16,892 nucleotides of DNA from an uncultured Helicobacteraceae bacterium (GCA_937973585.1 CALJKN010000167.1:1-16892), one strand, 5' to 3'; shown: positions 1 to 8,099, counted from the stretch's first letter. Numbers and translations are program-made. The notes: generated by a model not told the origin, from the letters alone.

Positions 1-2
1 TG

Positions 3-713
3 AGAGAGAGTCCGGTAACCGTTAAGCGGTATTTTAGTGTTCTCCTCAGAAAACTCCTTCCGGTTAGGCATGAGATAAAAAACCCTCCGGGGACAAAAAG
101 AATCGTGATGTTGGTAGGGCCTACCGGAGTAGGGAAGACTACTACATTAGCAAAACTGGCCGCTAGATACGCCTACAAGCTAGATGTGAGGCAAAGGGTC
201 GGGATTATTACGCTTGATACCTATAGGATCGGAGCGGTAGAGCAGTTGATGCAGTATGCAAAAATGATGAAACTCTCTATTGAGGCAGTTGTAGATCCGG
301 CTGAGTTTAAGGCCGCTCTGAACTCTCTAAAAGGGTGTGATTATATATTAATCGACACAGTTGGAAGTTCTCATTTTGATAGAAACAAAATTAGTAAAAT
401 CGCAAATTTTTTAAAAACAGACCCGTCTTTGGCTATAGATACGTCACTTGTCGTCTCTGCTAGTACTAAATACGAGGATTTGAGAGATATCTATGCCAGC
501 TTTTCGGCGGAGATCGATATAGACACCGTAATGATCACCAAAATGGACGAGACACAGCACTTCGGTAGCATGTTTAGTCTTTTATACGATATAAAAAAAC
601 CTGTAAGCTATTTCTCCGTGGGGCAAGAGGTTCCGGAAGATTTGGCGGCGGCATCTTCGGAGTTTTTCGTGGATTGTCTGCTTGACGGATTTAAGGCAAA
701 AAATGCAAAATAA
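3..713 (+). CDS. flhF: Flagellar biosynthesis GTPase FlhF, C-terminal part (5' end outside window)
   Basis: SRP-family GTPase that places the flagellum at the cell pole and, in Campylobacterota, is also needed for flagellar gene expression. The reading frame is open from base 3, so the 236 residues seen here are the C-terminal part; family members are usually 400-480 residues, and the N-terminal B domain is missing. Visible motifs are the P-loop GPTGVGKTTT just after the window start, DTYRIGAVEQL typical of SRP GTPases, DTVG (the DTAG-type G3 motif with V in place of A) and TKMDE (the G4 guanine-specificity motif). The first internal ATG at 105 would begin inside the P-loop strand, so it is not the start. 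The stop at 711-713 overlaps flhG by 11 bases. FlhF and FlhG act as a pair that sets flagellar position and number. Identification is secure. Confidence 0.95.
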   Translation, partial: RESPVTVKRYFSVLLRKLLPVRHEIKNPPGTKRIVMLVGPTGVGKTTTLAKLAARYAYKLDVRQRVGIITLDTYRIGAVEQLMQYAKMMKLSIEAVVDPAEFKAALNSLKGCDYILIDTVGSSHFDRNKISKIANFLKTDPSLAIDTSLVVSASTKYEDLRDIYASFSAEIDIDTVMITKMDETQHFGSMFSLLYDIKKPVSYFSVGQEVPEDLAAASSEFFVDCLLDGFKAKNAK

Positions 714-1605
714 AGTTGATGTTCAAATCACTCAGGCTAAAAAGCTTCAAGAGCTAGTGGAGAATGCTATGCCCCAAAAAGAGAGAGAAAACAAACATAC
801 AAAATTTATCACGATTACAAGCGGTAAGGGCGGGGTCGGCAAGAGTACGATTAGCGCCAATTTGTCGTATATGTTGTCTACGATGGGTTTTAAGGTTGGG
901 ATTTTAGATGCCGATATCGGCCTTGCAAATTTGGATGTACTGCTAAACGTAAAAAGTCAAAAAAATATTCTGCACGTACTAAAGGGTGAAGCAAAACTCA
1001 AAGAGACGGTAGTCCGAATAGATGAAAATCTGATACTTATCCCCGGTGAGAGTGGAGACGAGATATTAAAGTTTGATTCCGATGAGATGCTTGAGAGGTT
1101 CATGGCCGAAAGCGATGAGTTGGAGGATTTTGATTTTATCGTTATAGACACGGGGGCTGGGATAGGCGATACGGTTCAAAAGTTTGTAAATGCCTCCGAC
1201 GTAGTGCTCGTGGTGACAACACCGGATCCGACGGCGATTACCGATGCGTATGCAATGGTAAAAGTAATAAGCGAGAAAAAAGACAAAGTCTACTTTATTT
1301 TAAATCAGGTCAACAACGACAAAGAGGCTATGTTAAACTTTGAAAAAATCCAAAAAGTTGCAAAAATGAATCTTAGAAAAGATTTCGAGCTTGACTTTTT
1401 GGGCTATTTGTCTAGGGATACTGATGTCCAAAAGAGTGTCAAAGGGAGATTTTTGTTTTCAAGAAACTATCCGAATGCGAAATGCACCGCTGAACTTGAG
1501 GATATTTGTAGAGATTTGACTGAGAAGTTGGAACGAAAAATGCTAGAACCTAGAACAGGCTCCGGCTTATCAAGCTTTATCAAGAGGCTTATTAAGCAGT
1601 TTTAA
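703..1605 (+). CDS. flhG: Flagellar number regulator FlhG (MinD-like ATPase)
   Basis: MinD/ParA-type ATPase that limits flagellar number, stimulates FlhF GTPase activity and is also called YlxH or FleN. A deviant Walker A motif GKGGVGKST lies at residues 41-49, followed by LDADIGLANLD, and the second switch reads VIDTGAGI. The N-terminal segment TQAKKLQELV (residues 10-19) resembles the DQAxxLR motif by which FlhG activates FlhF. The C-terminal tail SSFIKRLIKQF could form the amphipathic membrane-targeting helix of MinD-like proteins. I chose ATG 703 with AAGG at 693-696 upstream; an in-frame TTG at 682 lies deeper in flhF and has no better ribosome site. Length is 300 residues, normal for the family. 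It overlaps the end of flhF, so translation is likely coupled. Confidence 0.95.
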   Translation: MQNKVDVQITQAKKLQELVENAMPQKERENKHTKFITITSGKGGVGKSTISANLSYMLSTMGFKVGILDADIGLANLDVLLNVKSQKNILHVLKGEAKLKETVVRIDENLILIPGESGDEILKFDSDEMLERFMAESDELEDFDFIVIDTGAGIGDTVQKFVNASDVVLVVTTPDPTAITDAYAMVKVISEKKDKVYFILNQVNNDKEAMLNFEKIQKVAKMNLRKDFELDFLGYLSRDTDVQKSVKGRFLFSRNYPNAKCTAELEDICRDLTEKLERKMLEPRTGSGLSSFIKRLIKQF

Positions 1606-1632
1606 GGGCAAAATTAGGTCAAGAGTAGCAAG

Positions 1633-2004
1633 ATGGTAAAAGTAAATAATTTTATAGCTTTTTTTACTATGAACGGGTTTTTTTTAGGGGTTGTTTTTGG
1701 GCTTCTAAAGCTGAACGATCCGTTTGAAATGCTATTGGCCGCTATGCTTATAACAGCAATTTTTTATATATTATCGATAGCGTCGACTTCGTTTTTTGTT
1801 AAAAATATACCGTTTAACCCAAGATACAGAATTAAAAAGGAAAAATACGAGAAGGGCATAGATACCGCTTTGATTGAGCTTGAAAAACGAGAGCAACTAA
1901 TCAAAGAGACCTACCGCTTTGTCAAGGAACTTGAGGAAGAAGAGCGGGAGGAGATGAAAAGAGACTATGTTCAGTATACGCAGGCAAGCAGAAGGCGGCG
2001 CTGA
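1633..2004 (+). CDS. Small two-helix membrane protein of the flagellar operon (uncharacterised)
   Basis: A 123-residue protein with two hydrophobic helices, roughly residues 5-24 and 32-53. A short basic segment follows, then a highly charged C-terminal half rich in Glu, Lys and Arg (about residues 65-123, ending QASRRRR), probably helical and cytoplasmic. I do not recognise a domain. Position is the best clue: an integral membrane protein of similar size sits between flhG and fliA in Campylobacter jejuni (Cj0062c in my recollection), so this is probably a conserved flagellar-operon member rather than a chance ORF. Its TGA stop shares its last base with the fliA ATG, which implies translational coupling to the sigma factor. 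Only a weak purine stretch (AAGAG near 1621) precedes the ATG. A link to FlhG/FlhF or membrane anchoring is inference only. Confidence 0.85.
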   Translation: MVKVNNFIAFFTMNGFFLGVVFGLLKLNDPFEMLLAAMLITAIFYILSIASTSFFVKNIPFNPRYRIKKEKYEKGIDTALIELEKREQLIKETYRFVKELEEEEREEMKRDYVQYTQASRRRR

Positions 2005-2702
2005 TGATCGGCAAAAAAGGTGTCGAGAGTTACGGCGATAACCTAAAATATACCCAAGACGATTTGGCTATAAAGTTTTTGCCTGCCGTAAAAGCTCTCG
2101 CTTTTAAGCTAAAAGAGAGGCTACCATCTAGCGTAGATGTTTCAGATTTGGTCTCTATCGGAACTGAAGAGCTTGTAAAGCTTGCCAGACGCTATGATGA
2201 GGCTCAAAACGACTCTTTTTGGGGATACGCCAGAAAGAGGGTGTACGGGGCGATGCTTGATTATCTGAGAAGTCTTGATACGGTCAGCAGAACCGACAGA
2301 AAACTCATCAAAGAGGTTGACAAGCTTGTCGGAAAGTATTTTGGCGAGTTTGGGGTTGAGCCTGAAGATGAGTATCTGGCCGAGCAGTTGGGGCTTGATA
2401 TCCATAAGGTCAGAGAGGCTAGAACCTCAATAGGGGTGATAGGTGTTTTGCCCCTATTGGAGCAGGTTCAGATTTTCAAAGATACCGAGATTCTGGAAGA
2501 GATCGAAAATGATGAGCTTTTGGAGCGAGTCAGAAAGGCTCTTGAGGGGTTTTCGGAGAGGGAACAAACCGTAATTCAGCTTTACTATTTTGAGGAGTTG
2601 AAACTAGAGGAGATTAGTGAAATTCTAAATATCACTACCTCCAGAATTTCACAGATACATAGACACGTTTTATCAAGAATTAGAGAAGCGCTGGAGAGAT
2701 AG
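2004..2702 (+). CDS. fliA: Flagellar sigma factor FliA (sigma-28)
   Basis: RNA polymerase sigma factor for late flagellar genes (flagellin and others), held back by the anti-sigma factor FlgM until the hook is complete. The 232-residue length matches the family. Region 2 is visible as YTQDDLAIKFLPAVKALAFKL, DLVSIGTEELVKLARRYD and FWGYARKRVYGAMLDYLRSLD. Region 4 is visible as LEGFSEREQTVIQLYYFEELKLEEI followed by the helix-turn-helix NITTSRISQIHRHVLSRIREAL. The ATG overlaps the preceding stop by one base, and the stop codon directly abuts the fliM start. In Campylobacterota this sigma factor is made from the flhF-flhG operon rather than a separate class II unit. No dedicated promoter is visible within the operon. 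Confidence 0.95.
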   Translation: MIGKKGVESYGDNLKYTQDDLAIKFLPAVKALAFKLKERLPSSVDVSDLVSIGTEELVKLARRYDEAQNDSFWGYARKRVYGAMLDYLRSLDTVSRTDRKLIKEVDKLVGKYFGEFGVEPEDEYLAEQLGLDIHKVREARTSIGVIGVLPLLEQVQIFKDTEILEEIENDELLERVRKALEGFSEREQTVIQLYYFEELKLEEISEILNITTSRISQIHRHVLSRIREALER

Positions 2703-3776
2703 ATGGCAGATATACTTAGCCAAGAAGAGATTGACGCCTTACTGGAAGTTGTCGATGACGATACGGATATGGAGTCTCTTTCGACTTCAAAAGAGATACT
2801 CGACCAAAAACACATTACGCTATACGACTTTAAGAGGCCAAACAGGGTTTCAAAAGAACAGCTAAGGGCGTTTAGAGGTATTCACGATAAGATGGTTAGA
2901 TCTATGTCGAGCCAAATTTCGTCTGTGATGAGGTCGATAGTTGAGATACAGCTCCACTCGATAGACCAAATGACATACGGCGAATTTTTGATGAGCTTGC
3001 CGTCTCCTACGAGCTTTAACGTCTTTTCAATGAAGCCGCTTGAGGGGAGTGGTGTTTTGGAAATCAATCCGTCAATCGTTTTTCCTATTATCGATAGGCT
3101 ACTGGGCGGACACGGTGAAGGGTATGATGCCAACAGGGACTTTACGGATATTGAACTAAACCTACTTGATACTATGCTAAAGCTGATTATGCAAAACCTA
3201 AAAGATGCATGGTCAGGGGTAACAGATATGTATCCGGTCGTAGAGGTCAAAGAATCTAGCCCGAACGTCGTCCAAATCGTCGCCCAAAACGAGATTGTTA
3301 TCATGGTCGTTTTGGAGCTGATTGTCGGGCACACGAGCGGTATGATGAATATTTGCTATCCGGTTATCGGACTTGAGCCGTTACTTCCTAAGCTTGCCAG
3401 CAAAGATATTATGCTCTCCGAGACCTCATCCAGAAAAAGTAGAAACAGAGAGCTTAGAGCCCTTCTCGGCGGTGCAAACGTAGAGATGGAGGCGATTTTG
3501 GGGACGACCCATCTTGACCTAAAAACCGTTTTGGATGTCGGCATAGGAGACGTGATTAGGCTAGATCAGCCGGCAAACGATACGTCTATTATTGCGGTAA
3601 ACGGAAAGCAAAAGTTTTTGGCAGAGTTTGGGGTAAAACGTTACCGAAAAACCATCAGGGTAAACCAAATAGTCAGAACCGAACACGACGATGTCAAAGA
3701 TACGCTACAAATGCTAGAAGACGACAGATTAAAAAGACTTACGAAATTCAAAGAAGAGGCGGCTATAAATGGATAA
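2703..3776 (+). CDS. fliM: Flagellar motor switch protein FliM
   Basis: Middle layer of the C-ring; it binds phosphorylated CheY and switches rotation direction. The N-terminus DILSQEEIDALLEVV is the classic CheY-P-binding helix. The middle CheC-like domain carries the GGHGEG loop at residues 135-140 (GGxG motif, contact site for FliG). The C-terminal SpoA (FliN-like) domain covers roughly residues 265-335. Total length of 357 residues is typical. The gene starts in the base after the fliA stop and overlaps fliY by 8 bases, so all three are surely translated from one message. FliM and FliY together indicate the Campylobacterota-style C-ring, in which FliY supplements or replaces parts of FliN. 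Confidence 0.96.
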   Translation: MADILSQEEIDALLEVVDDDTDMESLSTSKEILDQKHITLYDFKRPNRVSKEQLRAFRGIHDKMVRSMSSQISSVMRSIVEIQLHSIDQMTYGEFLMSLPSPTSFNVFSMKPLEGSGVLEINPSIVFPIIDRLLGGHGEGYDANRDFTDIELNLLDTMLKLIMQNLKDAWSGVTDMYPVVEVKESSPNVVQIVAQNEIVIMVVLELIVGHTSGMMNICYPVIGLEPLLPKLASKDIMLSETSSRKSRNRELRALLGGANVEMEAILGTTHLDLKTVLDVGIGDVIRLDQPANDTSIIAVNGKQKFLAEFGVKRYRKTIRVNQIVRTEHDDVKDTLQMLEDDRLKRLTKFKEEAAING

Positions 3777-4638
3777 TTTTGTAGAACTTTTAGAAAGAGA
3801 GATAGCGGCTACCATTGAGGGGCTTGTCGGGACAAAACCGGAGCTCTCTCTAAAAAGCAAAGAGCCTCTAACAGAGTTTTCAAACGTTATAGCGCCTCAG
3901 GTGATAGTCGATGCAAGCGCAGGCGGTGAAGGACGGGGCAAGATGAGGGCGATGCTCTCCCCTAGATTGGCGACTGCTCTGTCGGATATGATTTTGGGTG
4001 GCATGGGCGAATCAAAAGATGATGTAGATGCTGATGATTTGGATGCAAACAAAGAGATAATCTCAAATATTCTGGGTGCGCTAACCACTACCCTAGGGGC
4101 TCAAAAAACCCTCCCTAAAATATCGTTTAGCATCGATGAGATCAAATCTATAAAAGCGGGAGACGATATAGATCTCTCTAACTTTGCGAGACTGATCGTT
4201 TTCAACTTTTCGCTTAACGACATAAAAGACGTAGTGATATTTGCCCTCGATAAAACACTGGAAGATTCACTCCTAAAAAAAGATGTTCCGGCTCCGGCTC
4301 CACAACAAGAGTATAGTAGCTACTCCGAATCAAAACTTACACTGCCGGATAAGGTTCCTCTAAACAACGAGGAGATGAAAAACATCGGTCTTTTGATGGA
4401 TGTAAAACTTCCGGTAAAGGTTCGGATAGGTTCCAAAAAAATGCTTCTTAGGGATGTTATCAATATGGACATCGGTTCTGTCATAGAGCTAAATCAGCTT
4501 GCAAACGAGCCTCTTGATATTTTGGTAGATAACAAAAAAATAGCGGAAGGTGAAGTCGTCATTGTAGATGGAAACTTCGGCGTTCAAATTACCTCTATCG
4601 GGACAAAAAAAGAGAGATTGGAACAACTAAAGGGCTAA
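3769..4638 (+). CDS. fliY: Flagellar motor switch protein FliY
   Basis: C-ring protein combining a CheC-like middle domain with a FliN-like C-terminus; in Campylobacterota it works alongside FliM and FliN. The 289-residue protein begins with a short segment (MDNFVELLEREIAATIEGLVG). Its middle region contains an acidic stretch SKDDVDADDLDANKEIISNILGA, resembling the ExxN-type helices of CheC/FliY. It ends in a SpoA domain (about residues 208-280) with LMDVKLPVKVRIG, the MLLRDVINMDIGSVIELN segment and GEVVIVDGNFGVQIT. A Pro/Ala-Gln-rich linker (PAPAPQQEY) separates the domains. The N-terminus does not show the EIDALL CheY-binding helix seen in FliM. The gene is last in the run, and an inverted repeat follows 8 bases after its stop. 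Confidence 0.93.
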   Translation: MDNFVELLEREIAATIEGLVGTKPELSLKSKEPLTEFSNVIAPQVIVDASAGGEGRGKMRAMLSPRLATALSDMILGGMGESKDDVDADDLDANKEIISNILGALTTTLGAQKTLPKISFSIDEIKSIKAGDDIDLSNFARLIVFNFSLNDIKDVVIFALDKTLEDSLLKKDVPAPAPQQEYSSYSESKLTLPDKVPLNNEEMKNIGLLMDVKLPVKVRIGSKKMLLRDVINMDIGSVIELNQLANEPLDILVDNKKIAEGEVVIVDGNFGVQITSIGTKKERLEQLKG

Positions 4639-4646
4639 AGCAAAAA

Positions 4647-4674
4647 AGGCTAAAATCCATTTTTATTTTAGCCT
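4647..4674 (+). terminator. Perfect 10-bp inverted repeat after the flagellar operon
   Basis: AGGCTAAAAT at 4647-4656 and ATTTTAGCCT at 4665-4674 are perfect complements around an 8-base loop (CCATTTTT). The dyad lies just after the fliY stop, where a terminator is expected, but no T-tract follows the right arm, so intrinsic termination would be weak. The left arm also contains TAAAAT (4651-4656), which could serve as a sigma-70 -10 box with a start about 27 bases before hemN. The two readings are not exclusive. Confidence 0.5.
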
Positions 4675-4689
4675 GAAAGTCTTTTGCCA

Positions 4690-6060
4690 ATGATAGATTT
4701 CGATAAATTTATAAAATACTCAAAACCGGGGCCTAGATATACGAGTTATCCGACGGCCGTTGAGTTTCATGAAAACTTCAAAGAAGCAGATTTTGCAAAA
4801 TATCTAACGGCTTCAAATAACACCACAAAGCCTCTATCGCTGTATTTTCACCTCCCTTTTTGCCGTTCGGCCTGTTATTTTTGCGGTTGCAATGTCGTAT
4901 ATACAAGCAAAGACGACAAAAAAACAAGATATATCGGATATCTGAAAAAAGAGCTGGAGATACTCTCAAAATATTTGAACACCGATAGATTGGTCACGCA
5001 ACTCCATTTTGGCGGAGGAACCCCTACATTTTTTAGTGCAGCGGAGCTAAAAGAGATAATAGGTGAGATCAAAAAGTATTTCAAAAATTTCGACAAAGAT
5101 GCGGAGATCTCTTGTGAGATAGACCCTAGATTTTTCAATGAAGAGCAGATGGCCGTTATGGCCTCGGAGGGGTTTAACAGGGTAAGCTTTGGGATACAGG
5201 ATTTTGACGAGACGGTTCAAAAGACGGTGCACAGAGTACAAAGCTACGAAGAGACCAAAAACGCCGTTTTGCTGGCTAGAAAATACGGGATAAAAAGTAT
5301 AAATGCCGACCTCATATACGGCTTGCCGCATCAGACGTTTGAGAGCTTTAGAGATACGTTAAAAAAAGCGGTGGAGCTAGATATCGAGAGATTTGCCGTA
5401 TTCAACTACGCCCATGTCCCATGGCTTAAAAAAACAATGAGAAAACTGGATGAGACAAAAATCCCGTCCCCTGCCGTAAAGCTACAAATTATGGAATATG
5501 TAATTGAGTATATGACCCAAAGCGGTTTTAATATGATAGGGATGGATCACTTCGCAAAACCTGACGACGAGCTAAGCCTTGCCGAGGCAAAAGGGGAGTT
5601 GCATAGAAACTTTCAGGGGTATACGACAAAGGGCGGTAGCGATATGATAGGTGTCGGACTTACCAGTATTTCAGAGCTTGACGGTTGTTATAGTCAAAAC
5701 TACAAAGAGATGGATGATTACGAGAGATGTATCGATAGCGGATTGCTACCTGTTCATAGGGGGATAGAGCTTACAGAGGACGATAAAATCAGAAAAGAGA
5801 CGATAATGGAGCTTATGGGTAGTTTTAGGCTCGTGTTTTCCCAAATTGAGCAAAAATTCGGGATTGATTTTAAAGAGTATTTCAAGGACTCTTTGTCTGC
5901 GCTAAAAGAGTTTGAGGCAGAGGGGCTTGTGAGTGTCGATACCGATAAAATAGTAGTAAACGAGACCGGAAAGCTCCTCATCAGAAACATCTCTATGCCG
6001 TTTGACGGATATATCCAAATCGGCTCAGAGCAAAAAAACAAATTCTCCAAAACGATATAG
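4690..6060 (+). CDS. hemN: Oxygen-independent coproporphyrinogen III oxidase HemN
   Basis: Radical SAM enzyme converting coproporphyrinogen III to protoporphyrinogen IX in heme synthesis without oxygen. The cluster motif is C58-R-S-A-C62-Y-F-C65-G-C67. The extra cysteine after CxxxCxxC, together with Tyr52 in YFHLPFC, is typical of true HemN rather than the heme chaperone HemW. GGGTPTF (SAM-binding glycine motif) and the N-terminal PGPRYTSYPTA segment also match HemN. Length is 456 residues, close to E. coli HemN. I start at ATG 4690; a TTG at 4684 in the same frame adds only two residues. A weak GAAAG lies at 4675-4679. Four bases separate it from the downstream Fe-S gene. In a microaerobe this may be the sole route for this heme step, but only this window is visible. 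Confidence 0.95.
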   Translation: MIDFDKFIKYSKPGPRYTSYPTAVEFHENFKEADFAKYLTASNNTTKPLSLYFHLPFCRSACYFCGCNVVYTSKDDKKTRYIGYLKKELEILSKYLNTDRLVTQLHFGGGTPTFFSAAELKEIIGEIKKYFKNFDKDAEISCEIDPRFFNEEQMAVMASEGFNRVSFGIQDFDETVQKTVHRVQSYEETKNAVLLARKYGIKSINADLIYGLPHQTFESFRDTLKKAVELDIERFAVFNYAHVPWLKKTMRKLDETKIPSPAVKLQIMEYVIEYMTQSGFNMIGMDHFAKPDDELSLAEAKGELHRNFQGYTTKGGSDMIGVGLTSISELDGCYSQNYKEMDDYERCIDSGLLPVHRGIELTEDDKIRKETIMELMGSFRLVFSQIEQKFGIDFKEYFKDSLSALKEFEAEGLVSVDTDKIVVNETGKLLIRNISMPFDGYIQIGSEQKNKFSKTI

Positions 6061-6063
6061 CAG

Positions 6064-7332
6064 ATGAGACTCATAGACCTAAATCAAAGTGCAGAAGATT
6101 GCGTCAAATGCGGTAAGTGTATCCCTGTTTGCACAATTCATTCGATTCATCCGGACGAGACGACAAGCCCCCGAGGTTTTTTGGATCTGCTCGGTGCATA
6201 TAAGCGTGGTGACCTAGAGCTTGACAAAGATGCAAAAAAAATATTTGAATCGTGTTTTTTGTGTACAAATTGCGTCGATGTATGCCCGTCAAGAATCCCG
6301 ACCGATACTGCAATAGAAGAGGTAAGGGCAGAAATAGCAGACAAATACGGGATTGCATGGTACAAAAAAGCGTTTTTCTGGCTTTTAAAACATAGAAGCT
6401 TGATGGATTTAGGGGCAAAACTCGGCTATACGTTTAAAAGTTGTGCATTTGAAGAGGTGAGTGAAAAAAAATCGATGCTCCCTAGATTCTCACTTCCGAT
6501 AATCAAAAGCGGCAGGCTCCTCCCGTCTATCGGCAAAAAGAGTTTTTTGAACAGCTACCCCGAGATTATTGCGGGGGAGGGCAAAAAAAGTGTTGCGATA
6601 TTTATAGGGTGTATGGCCAATTACTCATATACGGATGTCGGCAAGAGCCTCGTTTTTATTTTGGAGAAGTTGGGGGTGAATATCCTGATTCCGAAAAAAC
6701 AGCTTTGCTGTGGAGCTCCGGCCTATTTTACCGGAGACATTGAGACGGTAAAGTATCTGATAAAACAAAACATTGAGTATTTTGAGAGCTTTATAGATGA
6801 TGTAGATGCGGTGATTATACCGGAGGCGACTTGTTCGTCGATGATTATTCACGATTGGAAAAAGGCGCTATCCGGCGAAGAGGTATGGCAGGAGAGGGCT
6901 AAAAAAATAGTCTCAAAATGTTTTATAGCGACGAAATGGCTCCATGATGAGACGGAGCTAAAAGCACTACTGGCCGCAAAAGGGCAAAATATACCGGATA
7001 CCGTTACGTACCACGATCCGTGCCATGCCAGAAAGACGCAAGGGGTATGGAGGGAGCCTAGGACGTTACTGGCTCAAAATGCAAAGCTTGTGGAGATGGA
7101 AAATCCAAACAGATGTTGTGGTTTTGGAGGCGTAACTATCCAAACCGAGAGATTTGAGCTGTCGCAAGCGGCCGGAGAGCCGAAAGCGGCAATGATAAAA
7201 GAGACGGGGGCATCGATTGTGAGCGCTGAGTGTAGTGCATGCAGGATGCAACTTACGAATGCAATGTATCAAAACGGCGTAGATGTCACGTTCAAAAACC
7301 CGCTTGAGATTATCGCCGAGGCTCTAAAGTAG
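6064..7332 (+). CDS. Iron-sulfur oxidoreductase subunit with two 4Fe-4S and two CCG domains (GlpC/GlcF-like)
   Basis: A 422-residue electron-transfer protein of the family that includes GlpC, GlcF and LldE subunits. Two ferredoxin-type motifs lie at the N-terminus: C13xxC16xxC19xxxC23P-type (CVKCGKCIPVC) and C64FLC67TNC70VDVC74P. Two cysteine-rich CCG domains follow: GCMANYSYTDVG with QLCCGAPAY, then YHDPCHARK with NRCCGFGG. These CCG domains bind noncubane or linear clusters in heterodisulfide reductase relatives. No membrane segment or signal peptide is seen. No flavin dehydrogenase partner is adjacent, so a glycerol-3-phosphate or glycolate label would be a guess. The gene directly follows hemN; in Campylobacter and Helicobacter, as I recall, the same pair occurs, which hints at a role linked to heme synthesis or its electron supply. 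Confidence 0.85.
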   Translation: MRLIDLNQSAEDCVKCGKCIPVCTIHSIHPDETTSPRGFLDLLGAYKRGDLELDKDAKKIFESCFLCTNCVDVCPSRIPTDTAIEEVRAEIADKYGIAWYKKAFFWLLKHRSLMDLGAKLGYTFKSCAFEEVSEKKSMLPRFSLPIIKSGRLLPSIGKKSFLNSYPEIIAGEGKKSVAIFIGCMANYSYTDVGKSLVFILEKLGVNILIPKKQLCCGAPAYFTGDIETVKYLIKQNIEYFESFIDDVDAVIIPEATCSSMIIHDWKKALSGEEVWQERAKKIVSKCFIATKWLHDETELKALLAAKGQNIPDTVTYHDPCHARKTQGVWREPRTLLAQNAKLVEMENPNRCCGFGGVTIQTERFELSQAAGEPKAAMIKETGASIVSAECSACRMQLTNAMYQNGVDVTFKNPLEIIAEALK

Positions 7333-7341
7333 TTTTTGCGG

Positions 7342-8004
7342 CTAACCTCTGGTTAACGGAAAGGTAATGATAGAGTCAGTAGAGGAGTCTATCAAGTAGC
7401 CTTTGTATTTGTTGCCGTGCTTGTCTTTGAAGGTGATTTCGTCGGTGATATGAACCCCCAGTTGTTCGACCTTTTCATATAACTGCTCATCTCTTTGGAG
7501 TAGTATCTCAAGGTTTATATGAGCTTCTCCCGACATCACGACATATCCGTCCTCGTATCCGGACTCAAAATGCTCGGTAACCTTAAACTCCAGATACCTA
7601 GCACATTGGTTCATCCCGTTTCCGACGAAGTTTTGGCTGTTGTCGATACCTACAAACGGTATTAGGTATCCGGTGTGTGCGGCGACCTTAACCCCTTTGA
7701 AATATTTGTGAGCCGAGAGTTTTTTTGCAACGTTTCGCAGTGACATCGCATATATAGGGCCAAAACCCCTTTGTTGCGGCGTCAAAATAGTATAAAATCC
7801 GTCCCCTGTCGGGATGGTTCCCAAAATAACGTTTGAGATCGGCTGTCCGTTGCACATAATCGATAGTGTTTTTCTGAAAAGTTCGGAAAACGATGAGACA
7901 AGGGCATACTGTTGTGTATTCGAGAGCTTGGAAAAGCCCACTATATCAAGTAGTATGATATCTGTAAAAATAAACTTATTACTATCTTCCGCTTCTTGGT
8001 ACAT
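7342..8004 (-). CDS. Class III nucleotidyl cyclase-like domain protein
   Basis: A 220-residue single-domain soluble protein resembling class III adenylate/guanylate cyclase catalytic domains. The first metal aspartate is D20 in LLDIVGFSKLS, and the second is D68 in PTGDGFY. The transition-state pair fits N132 and R136 in GMNQCARYLE, matching the canonical VNxAAR pattern. The positions that normally set purine specificity differ: the Lys of KxxGD aligns with I64, and the Asp of GDxVN aligns with N129. The protein may therefore use another nucleotide or be a weak or regulatory cyclase. It has no sensor, membrane or effector domain. It stands alone, convergent with the Fe-S gene and divergent from lgt, with a TATAAT box about 48 bases upstream. 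The alignment was by eye, so cyclase activity is a hypothesis. Confidence 0.65.
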   Translation of the reverse strand: MYQEAEDSNKFIFTDIILLDIVGFSKLSNTQQYALVSSFSELFRKTLSIMCNGQPISNVILGTIPTGDGFYTILTPQQRGFGPIYAMSLRNVAKKLSAHKYFKGVKVAAHTGYLIPFVGIDNSQNFVGNGMNQCARYLEFKVTEHFESGYEDGYVVMSGEAHINLEILLQRDEQLYEKVEQLGVHITDEITFKDKHGNKYKGYLIDSSTDSIITFPLTRG

Positions 8005-8051
8005 TATTTTTTATCTTTTTGGTAAGAAATATTTGTATCTTATAATACCAA

Positions 8052-8057
8052 ATTATA
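8052..8057 (-). promoter_or_regulatory. Minus-strand -10 box for the cyclase-like gene
   Basis: On the minus strand the sequence reads CACTATAATTTGG, giving an exact TATAAT hexamer about 48 bases upstream of the ATG at 8004. That implies an untranslated leader of around 40 bases. A plus-strand TATAAT lies only a few bases away at 8041-8046, so the two boxes form a divergent pair in a 132-base intergenic region. No clear -35 is seen, which is usual for sigma-70 promoters of Campylobacterota. Confidence 0.45.
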
Positions 8058-8099
8058 GTGAGAAAAGTGTGTCTTTTTTTGGATTTAACCCCTAAAAGT

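Noticed and set aside
682..702. TTG at 682 as start of flhG
   Set aside because: It would deepen the overlap with flhF and has no better ribosome site; ATG 703 with AAGG upstream gives the expected N-terminus.
4778..5331. Overlapping minus-strand ORFs of 63-94 codons within hemN, and similar antisense ORFs elsewhere
   Set aside because: They are shadows of strongly conserved genes on the plus strand, with no ribosome sites or recognisable domains.
4690..6060. HemW (heme chaperone) instead of HemN
   Set aside because: The fourth cysteine in CxxxCxxCxC, the PGPRYTSYPTA N-terminus and the 456-residue length fit HemN; HemW is shorter and lacks that cysteine pattern.
7342..7360. Short TAACC-TCT-GGTTA hairpin between the convergent Fe-S and cyclase-like genes as a bidirectional terminator
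   Set aside because: Only five pairs, overlapping the cyclase stop codon, and no T-tract on either strand.
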